Assembly (NCBI RefSeq): GCF_031143425.1
Contig: NC_090444.1
Coordinates: 1,535,668,782 to 1,535,732,781 of the forward strand
Origin: Pleurodeles waltl
Taxonomy: Eukaryota > Chordata > Amphibia > Caudata > Salamandridae
DNA: 64,000 nt
Reading direction: 5' to 3'
This document shows, piece after piece, positions 56,915-64,000 of the stretch. A program made the translations under genes and the position numbers. The notes beneath the pieces are model-generated. The model made no database searches. It was given only the letters and a program-made list of their open reading frames with translations, and was not told the origin of the DNA. Numbering within the stretch: the stretch's first letter is position 1; each line of letters opens with the position of its first letter.

Positions 56915-57428
56915 AGGTGATTAATTAAAAAAAAAAGAAAAAAAGAAAAAACGTATGTGCATCGCCGCCGCCGATACCACTGCGCTGCTCCTCTGCTGCA
57001 GCTGCAGGCACAGGTTCCCAGCCTGTCCAGCAGCCAATCCAAACGCTGCTGACAGCAGAGTTTGGATTGGCTGGAGGGTACACCCAGGGGGGTCCCAGGC
57101 AGACTGGGAGCCTGTACCTGCTCTCTCCAGCCCGACAACACAGTGCCGGGCTGGAGGGAGCACAGTGTGCATGTGGTTTTGGCCAGCCCGAGACAGCTGG
57201 CCAAACTTACATGCGGAATGAGTGGGAGTGCTCTGCTATTCTCCCCCCGCCCCGTCATAGCCTGTGGCCCCGCCTGGTTTACTACAAAATGATAAACTTG
57301 GTTTATTATCATTTTGTACTAAAAGGTTTGCAGCTGCTGATGCCTGCGGGTGGGCAATGCTCCTCGGCCATAGCGGAGCAGCCGCACCTACTCAACACCC
57401 CCTAATCTTACTGACCAAGCTACGCCTC
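56915..57428 (-). repeat. SINE-like unit sharing the same head, minus strand
   Basis: On the minus strand it starts GGAGGCGTAGCTTGGTCAG at 57,428 and ends in a T-rich tail (plus-strand A/G run at 56,926-56,950). The head matches the start of the two units at 55,487 and 56,478, but the body is different: GC-rich, with two strong inverted repeats at 57,031-57,073 and 57,280-57,320. No polymerase III boxes were identified. Confidence 0.5.
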
Positions 57429-57999
57429 CGTTGGAACTTTACAGGCTGTACGGTTTCCTGATTATAAGGATCTATATAAATAAACATGTTTCTAAAGTCT
57501 CATTGTGCACAAGATCTTCTCTGCTCACATCTTCCTTCCTGGTCTCCTTGTTAACAAATCCCTACTCAACACAGGCCTTTCTGTATAGGGCTGCACGAAG
57601 GACATCATGCAGGGTCTCTGGAGGCTTCCAGTCACCCTGATTTCCTCTATTCATCATGGAAAAAATGCAGAGTGATACTTTGTCATAGGAATATCTGACA
57701 TGGAAGAGATCAACTTTGAGTACTATCACAAAATGTGGCGCATTACGCTGCATAATTTGCCTTTTCTCATATATTTTGGCCCTATTCTGCTGCATAATTC
57801 CAGTGTACCTGTCTTAAGTTTAAGTATATTAAGCTGATGCTAGACCTGAAAAGAGGCTCATATCTTGGGCTTAGAATCTTTCGGTAGATGGTGCGAGAAC
57901 ATTATAGGCAGATAGATAGTCAACCCCCGAGTACAGGGAGAACTGGTTAGCTTTGGAGGTGGTCACTGCAAAATACCAGTCAGACCCATGAACATTAAA
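57429..57999. other. Gene-free stretch, nothing recognised
   Basis: Intron sequence without supported features. A TGCTGCATAATT/GCTGCATAATT word pair occurs at 57,748 and 57,788. Confidence 0.3.
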
Positions 58000-58560
58000 G
58001 AGTCAGTCAATCAATCAATCCATTTTTTATTATCTCAGCTAAAAACATATATCACCAAATTTAAAGTAATCATAGCATAATCAGCTAAAATGAAAATATT
58101 ATCATACTCTTACAACAACTACAATCTGTTCAGTCTGAACAATATTAACATAGGGCAACTCCTGGGGCCCTTCCTGTGTGGCTTGCCAAGCAGACCAAGC
58201 AAAGGCTGCTACAGGAAGCAAATCTGATCCCGTATAGGTCCAGTAACAGACACAGTGCATCGTCATACCTTTGAATATCACAAATTTAAACAAGGGCACA
58301 ATTATTTTTGTTTGCAGGGCAAATGTTTTTGTGCAAAATAAGACGAAATGGCTGAGTGTTTCAATCCCTTCCCCATTCCGCCCACAAAGTCCATCTCTGC
58401 TCTCTCTAGGGTGCCATTTTGAGGTGTAGGCACATACCAGTAAAACCTTGAGTTTGAACATCAGGTACCAAGAGCACTGAATCTCAAGCAAAATTATATC
58501 AAAAGCAGGAGATGGCTTGAGCACCAAATGCTGAATTAGAAAAGAGCCCTCTCAGGCACT
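58000..58560 (-). mobile_element. 3' end of a non-LTR retrotransposon
   Basis: On the minus strand an open frame (58,527-58,102, 141 codons) contains a cysteine-rich patch LCGRN followed by GIETLSHFVLFC, resembling the C-terminal C..CG....ET..H.L..C motif found after the reverse transcriptase of many LINEs. Downstream is an AT-rich 3' end finishing in short TTGATTGATTGA repeats (plus-strand TCAATCAATCAATC at 58,007-58,020), a usual LINE tail. The 5' part is missing. CR1/L2/Rex-like is a guess. Confidence 0.55.
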
Positions 58561-58631
58561 ACTAATGATCAGCTCTTGCTAACATTGCCAATAGCTGGCC
58601 TAGATGACCACAGCAGTGGATGCATTTATTG

Positions 58632-59700
58632 TGTTAGAAATGGTGTCTTTAGTTGGCAGTCAGTTTATACCCTGTCCAAGTAGGACCCTCACTCTAGTCA
58701 GGGTAAGGGAGATACACAGCTCAGATAACTCCTGCTCACCCTCTCAATAGCTTTGGCACAAGCCGTCATGCTTATCTCAGAGGCAATGTGTAAAGTATCT
58801 GTAAACACACACACAGTAAGACAGTGAAAACAAATGCAAACACAGACAGTAAGACAGTGAAAACACCCCAAAAGTACTCCAAACCATTTTAGAAACATAG
58901 CCAATATGTATCTAAATCGAACAAGATCAAAACAACAAAAATCCAACATTCACAAACAAAGATATGAATTTTTAAAGTAAAAAAAGTCTTAATCCATAGA
59001 ATTCAATGGATGAGTTGTTTCAGCACAAAGTGCCTGGTATGCTTCAAAAATAAGGCAATATGGGTGAGCATGCGTCAGAAAAGCAAGCTATGCTTTGATT
59101 TCTTACTCGCAAGTGAGGCCGTGCATCAATTCTTTCCTCGCAGGGAAGGGATGCATTGATTTCTGGATAAGTAACCTCAGGTCTGTGCAGTGATGTGGAA
59201 GATTTTGACGCCGAGGGTCAATGCATGGAAAATTCCAATGCACTACTTCAATTTTCCAGCTGCGAGGCAGTCGCTGTCTTGATTTTTCTGATGCGCACAC
59301 AGTAGTGCGTGGATTTCCCTCACGGGTTACCAGCTTCCACTTCTAAGGGCCCAGGGACTGGCTTAGGCACCACTTAGCGAGTCAGAACTCTCAGTAGAAG
59401 TGCCCAGGCACTGGCAGATGAAGTCTTTGATGTCCCTGAGACTTCAGAATAGGGAGCAGGCTCAGTCCAAGCCTTGGAGAAAGTTCACAAGCAGGATTTC
59501 AGAAAGCTAAGTCCAGTCCTTTCCCTCTTCAGGCAGAAGCAGCAGCAGCAGGCCAGCACAGCAAAGCAACAAGCAGAGTTGAAGGTCCTCCTCAAGCATC
59601 AAGCTCTTTTCCTTGGCAGAGGTTCCTCTTGATCCCGATGTAATCTGAAAGTCTGGGTTTTTGGTCCACTACTTATACTAATTTCTGCATTTGAAGTAGG
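58632..59700. mobile_element. LTR-like unit, interrupted by the second 3-kb LTR
   Basis: It begins TGTTAGAAATGGTGTC at 58,632, a TG-type start. I recall similar sequence as an abundant salamander LTR, which is not verified. It contains a CACACACACAGTAAGACAGTG repeat-like part (two units at 58,803 and 58,841) and is cut at 59,700 by the start of the next LTR. Orientation is not settled. No coding part was found. Confidence 0.45.
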
Positions 59701-62225
59701 TGTAGGAGGCTGGCCTGGCTTATAGTGGGTACCTTGTGGTACTTACACCTTGTGCCAGGTCCAGTTATCCCTTATTAGTAGATTAGAGGTATTCTAGCAG
59801 CTTAGGCTGAGAGAGGTAGCTATAGCAGAGCAGCTTAGGCTGAACTAGGAGACATGCAAAGCTCCTACTATAGCACTTATATCACTTAGCACTATATCAT
59901 AAGAAAACACAATACTCAGAGTTACTAAAAATAAAGGTACTTTATTTTAGTGACAATATGCCAAAAGTATCTCAGAGGATATACTCCCTTAGGAGGTAAG
60001 TAATATACACAAAATATACACACACAAACCAAATCAGGTAAGTAAACAGTTAGAAAAGTAGTGCAAACACTGTAGGACACAATAGAATGCAATAGGGAGA
60101 AATAGGCCTAGGGGCAACACAAACCATATACTCCAAAAGTGGAATGCGAACCACGAATGGACCCCAGGCCTAGTATAGTGTGTAGAGTATCGCAGGTAGT
60201 GTAAGAAAACACAAAGGGTGTCCAAGATACCCCACCCCAAGACCCTGAAAAGTAGGAGTAAAGTTACCCTACTACCCCAGAAAGACAGTAAAGTCGAGAT
60301 AGGGGATTCTGCAAGGAGAACAACTGACTGCAAAACACTGAAGACGGATTCATGGACCTGAGGACCTGTAAAGGAAGGGGACTAAGTCCAAGAGTACAAG
60401 AGTCACGCAAGTGTCGGGGGGGGGCAGGGGCCCACTAAACCCCGGATGAAGGTGCAAAAGGGCTGCCTCCGGGTGGAAGAAGCTGAAGATTCTGCAACAA
60501 CGGAAGGTGCCAGGAACTTCTCCTTTGGTCAGAAGATGTCTGACGGCGTGTTGGAGGATGCAGAGTTGTTTCCATGCAGAAAGACCGCAAACAAGCCTTG
60601 CTAGCTGCAAGAGTCATGGATGAAGATTTTGGGTGCTGCCAGGGCCCAGGAAGGACCAGGAGGTCGCCCCTTGGAGGAGGAGACAGAGGAGGTGCTCAGA
60701 AACACAGAGCCCATGCAGACTCAGGCTGCACCCGCAGAAGCACCTGAACAGGCACTTAGAAGATCTGAGGACGACGGTCGACTCAGAACAACAATGGAGG
60801 GTCCCACAATGTCGAAGTCCAACTCAGCGAGTTGGGCAATGCAGGACTGAGTGCTGGGGGCCTGGGCTAGGCTGTGCACACTGGAAGTCTTGCAAAAGTG
60901 CACAGAAGCCAGAGCAGCTGCAGTTCACGCAGTTCACAGGATTACTGTCTGGCGTGGGGAGGCAAGGACTTACCTCCACCAAATTTGGACAGAAGGGCCA
61001 CTGGACTGTCAAAGACACTTGGACCCAGCTCCTGTGTTCCAGGGACCATGCTCCTCAGGATGAGAGGGGACCCAGAGGACCAGTGATGCAGAAGTTTGGT
61101 GCCTGTGTTGGCAGGGGGAAGATTCCGTCAACCCATGGGAGATTTCTTCTTGGCTTCCAAGGGTGAAGGCAGACAGCCCTCAGAGCATGCACCACCAGGA
61201 AATAGTCAAGAAAGCCGGCAGGATGAGGTGCTACAATGTTGCTGGTAGTCTTCTTGCTACTTTGTTGCGGTTATGCAGGCGTCCTGGAGCAGTCAGCGGT
61301 CGATCCTTGGCAGAAGTCAAAGAGGGAAGTGCAGAGGAACTCTGGTGAGCTCTTGCATTCGTTATCTGGTGAGATGCCCACAGTAGAGACCCTAAATAGC
61401 CCACAGAGGAGGATTGGCTACAGAGAAAGGTAAGCAACTATCAGGAGGGGTCTCTGACATCACCTGCTGGCACTGGCCAGTCAGAGCTGTCCATTGTGCC
61501 CTCACACCTCTGTGAAAGTGTGAAAGTTAGTTTGGCAGTACCCGGGCTCTATGCATGGATCCAAAATGGTATTGGGGTGACAATTCCATGATCCTAGACA
61601 TGTTACATGGCCATGTTCGGAGCTACCATTGTGACGCTACATATAGGCGTTGACCTATATGTAGTGCACACGTGTAATGGTGTCCCCGCACTCATAATGT
61701 CCGGGGAATTTGCCCTGAACAATGTGGGGGCACCTTGGCTAGTGCCAGGGTGCCCACACACTAAGTAACTTTGCACCTAACCTTCAGCAAGTGGGGGTTA
61801 GACATATAGGTGACTTATAAGTTACTTAAGTGCAGTGTAAAATGGCTGTGAAATAACGTGGACGTTATTTCACTCAGGCTGCAGTGGCAGTCCTGTGTAA
61901 GAATTGTGTCAGCTCCCTATGAGTGGCAAAAGAAATGCTACACCCCATATGGATCTCCTGGAACCCCATTACCCTGGGTACCTAGGTACCATATAAAAGG
62001 GAATTATAAGGGTGTTCCAGTGTGGCAATCAGAATTGGTAAAATTAGTCATTAGCCTGCAGTGACAATTCTAAAAGCAGAGAGAGCATAAACACTGAGGT
62101 TCTGGTTAGCAGAGCCTCAGTGATACAGTTAGGCACCACACAGGGAACACATACAGGGCATACTTTATGAGCACTGGAATCCTGGCTAGCAGGATCCCAA
62201 TGACACATAGGCAAAAACAAACATT
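59701..62225 (-). mobile_element. Second copy of the 3-kb LTR, truncated
   Basis: It is collinear with 22,587-25,669 from its TGTAGGAGGCTGGCCTGGC start (plus strand) through AATAAAGGTACTTTATTT, GAATGCGAACCACGAATGG, GACGCTACATATAGGCGTTG and CTGGCTAGCAGGATCCCA. It lacks about 390 bases corresponding to 24,430-24,820 of copy 1 and loses the match near 62,225, so about 240 bases including the TG end are missing. The five bases before it are GTAGG, as for copy 1, but with no right-hand partner. Confidence 0.75.
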
Positions 62226-64000
62226 TTTTATGTTTTCTCAATGAATGCTGACCATTGGCACTTCCTAGAATTTTTCACATTCATGGTGTAATACAGATAA
62301 TTAAAATATGCCTCTTTGCAGAAATGCAGTCTAATCCAAAACATAAATGGCCATAGATAAATCATATCTTTAATACAGTCAATGCCCAATTCAAGTTACA
62401 AGGCCCTTAAGGGGGTACCGGAACCTAGGAGCAAGAAACCTCTGGAACAATGATTTTCTGTCTTTTGACAACTGGACATTTTATGAAATTGTTAAGATCT
62501 GCACTATAAGGTGCTGCTGCAACTTTTCATAGTTTACATTAGGATTGCCTTTAGTTTAGCACCACCAACGTTATGCTTACAACAAAGGACAGCACCCTTA
62601 GTGTGGCTCATGATACATAATATATTCTCTCTTTGGTAGGTCCATGATAGTTTATGGCTGAACCTAATTCCTAGGTAATCTGCTCAAGTCAATTTCTAGA
62701 GTAATCTCTGTCAACACTCATAATTTTTCACTGCTAACTCACAGGAGCAGATTTATCAAAAATATTTGTACCGCTGGTCCCATGACTCTGAGTCCACAAG
62801 GACAGGGAATCAAATTGTACAAATTGGATTTCATCAATGAGGTAAAATTATAGTTCCCAGTTTGCTTTCTTAGCAGTGGTCCTAAACACTCATTGACAAT
62901 ACTACCTAGATTACATTTGACAATGTCTATTGCATTTGCTTGCCTCCTCCCTGTTCTCCTTGTTACACATTAGGCACAATCGCTCTCTATTAATGGGTTT
63001 AATAAGTGTGAGAGTGACGAATGCATAAATGTCATGTGTTTCTCACCAGATGTTGCCCTTTGTTTTACAGCGATTATACTACATTTGTGGTTTGGCCATA
63101 CCTCTTAATTTTATGAATCTCAAAGGAGGGTGAGATTTAGTAGTTTTGGAGCCCATTGAAATTAGGAGAGGTGAAACTTTTTATTAGGGTGAGGAACGTT
63201 TTGATGCTGAATTCTAAGAGAGCCATGTTGCTTGTTTTGGGTGGTGAATATGAGGCCAGGGAGGGTGAAACCTTCCAAAACTAAGTGAGTAGAAAGATAT
63301 TGGTTTTGCAAATGAAACAGGGCCGGGCCTAGTTTCTAGGAGGTTAAAATGCACTGGTGTCAACTAAACACACCACCTTTTGGTAACTTTGTTAAATTAA
63401 AAATATTTCCTGATTCAGTTCCTTTTTACCGTGTGCTCAGTCAACTGACATGCTCCAAAGTACATTTAGTAAAAATGTGTAACAATTCACATATTCAGGA
63501 TACCCGTTTGAGATAAAGAGCACAATTTAAAAAAAACGTATGTTCACGTAAAAAGTCAATTCCAAGCTTCAACATTTTGTAACCGAGTGTTCTAAAATGT
63601 GAACCGATCAAGTGTTGTAGTACACTCAGTCTTAATTACCTATGTGTCCTTATATTCCTTTACTAGCTCAGCCCGATACACACTTCAGTTTCCATGACGA
63701 CTTAAAGGTCGTATATAAAAAAAGATATAAGCGCAATTCACAGTTTATGCATCAGAAGGTTATTTTTTGAGCATTAACAACACACTCCCATTATGTGCTT
63801 TCGTAGCTGCAACATACTCGAGTGTCACCTAAGAGGCATGGTTTTCAGACACACACACAACACTGGGCCTTTTCTCACAAACTGCTTAACTGTTCAGAGA
63901 GATTTCACAACACACACATTAGCTTGACCTAAATTATACGCTTTGCAAATAATTGACCTTCTGCTGTCTGATTGGAGTGTTTTACAGCCAATTATGCCTG
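62226..64000. other. Unassigned intron sequence; possible LINE 3' remnant
   Basis: On the minus strand around 62,990-62,900 I can read INRERLCLMCNKENREE, faintly like the cysteine patch after a LINE reverse transcriptase, but no neighbouring motif supports it. The rest, to the window end, is AT-rich with nothing recognised. Confidence 0.2.

Noticed and set aside
22587..62225. The two 3-kb LTRs as the two ends of one provirus
   Set aside because: Copy 1 has its own target duplication inside a LINE, copy 2 is truncated and sits in another LTR, and the sequence between includes a DLGAP exon and unrelated elements.
62900..62990. LINE cysteine motif on the minus strand
   Set aside because: Only one weak patch (RLCLMCNKENREE) is readable and no neighbouring LINE block supports it, so it is mentioned only as a possibility.
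1..64000. CRISPR arrays, bacterial operons, rRNA genes
   Set aside because: No regularly spaced direct repeats, no ribosome-binding-site-led gene series and no rRNA signature. The sequence is clearly vertebrate.

Overview
The window looks like a piece of a very large vertebrate genome, most probably a salamander (newt-like). No single gene fills it. Two short, well-conserved vertebrate exons sit in a sea of non-LTR retrotransposons, very long LTR-like units, Harbinger-type palindromic elements and SINE-like repeats. The Harbinger-like ends (GGCCCATATTTATACTTT, TIRs with TAA or TTA duplications) and the giant non-coding LTR-like units fit what I know of newt genomes. That species placement is inference, not proof.

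The only host gene I can support is on the minus strand: the last two coding exons of a DLGAP (SAPAP/GKAP) postsynaptic scaffold gene. The penultimate exon is 49,852-50,004 (51 codons) and the terminal exon is 14,518-14,736 (72 codons plus stop, ending in the PDZ ligand QTRL). Both are phase 0 with good splice sites. They are separated by a 35,115-bp intron. Positions 1-14,517 are the 3' UTR and downstream flank; 50,005-64,000 is the upstream intron, with no further exon recognised.

Layout: 0.7-7.7 kb holds a nearly full-length but decayed L1/Tx1-type LINE (+) with two MITEs inserted in it. 10-14.5 kb is AT-rich and repeat-poor. 16.2-17.8 kb holds two abutting Harbinger-like elements in an LTR fragment. 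21.5-28.5 kb is a nest: a minus-strand L1-type LINE split by a 3.1-kb solo LTR with a 5-bp target duplication, next to a tRNA-headed SINE and a MITE. 29.8-30.7 kb has a diverged tandem repeat, and 31.5-32.0 kb another Harbinger-like element. 37.4-41.2 kb is the most unusual object: an element with inverted ends, foldback hairpins and a ~3.3-kb interior almost without T on the plus strand. 46.7-48.6 kb is a third L1-type remnant. 50.4-51.7 kb is an L2-type remnant. 52-55 kb is an A-poor block beside an LTR-like end. 55.5-57.4 kb has three members of a SINE-like family sharing a GGGGCGTAGCTT-like head. 58-62.2 kb holds a LINE 3' end, an LTR, and a second copy of the 3.1-kb LTR.

The intron therefore records repeated insertion into older insertions, and in several places the order of events can be read directly. 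No functional transposase, intact reverse transcriptase, RNA gene or CRISPR array was found. All family names rest on motif reading by eye; no database search was possible.
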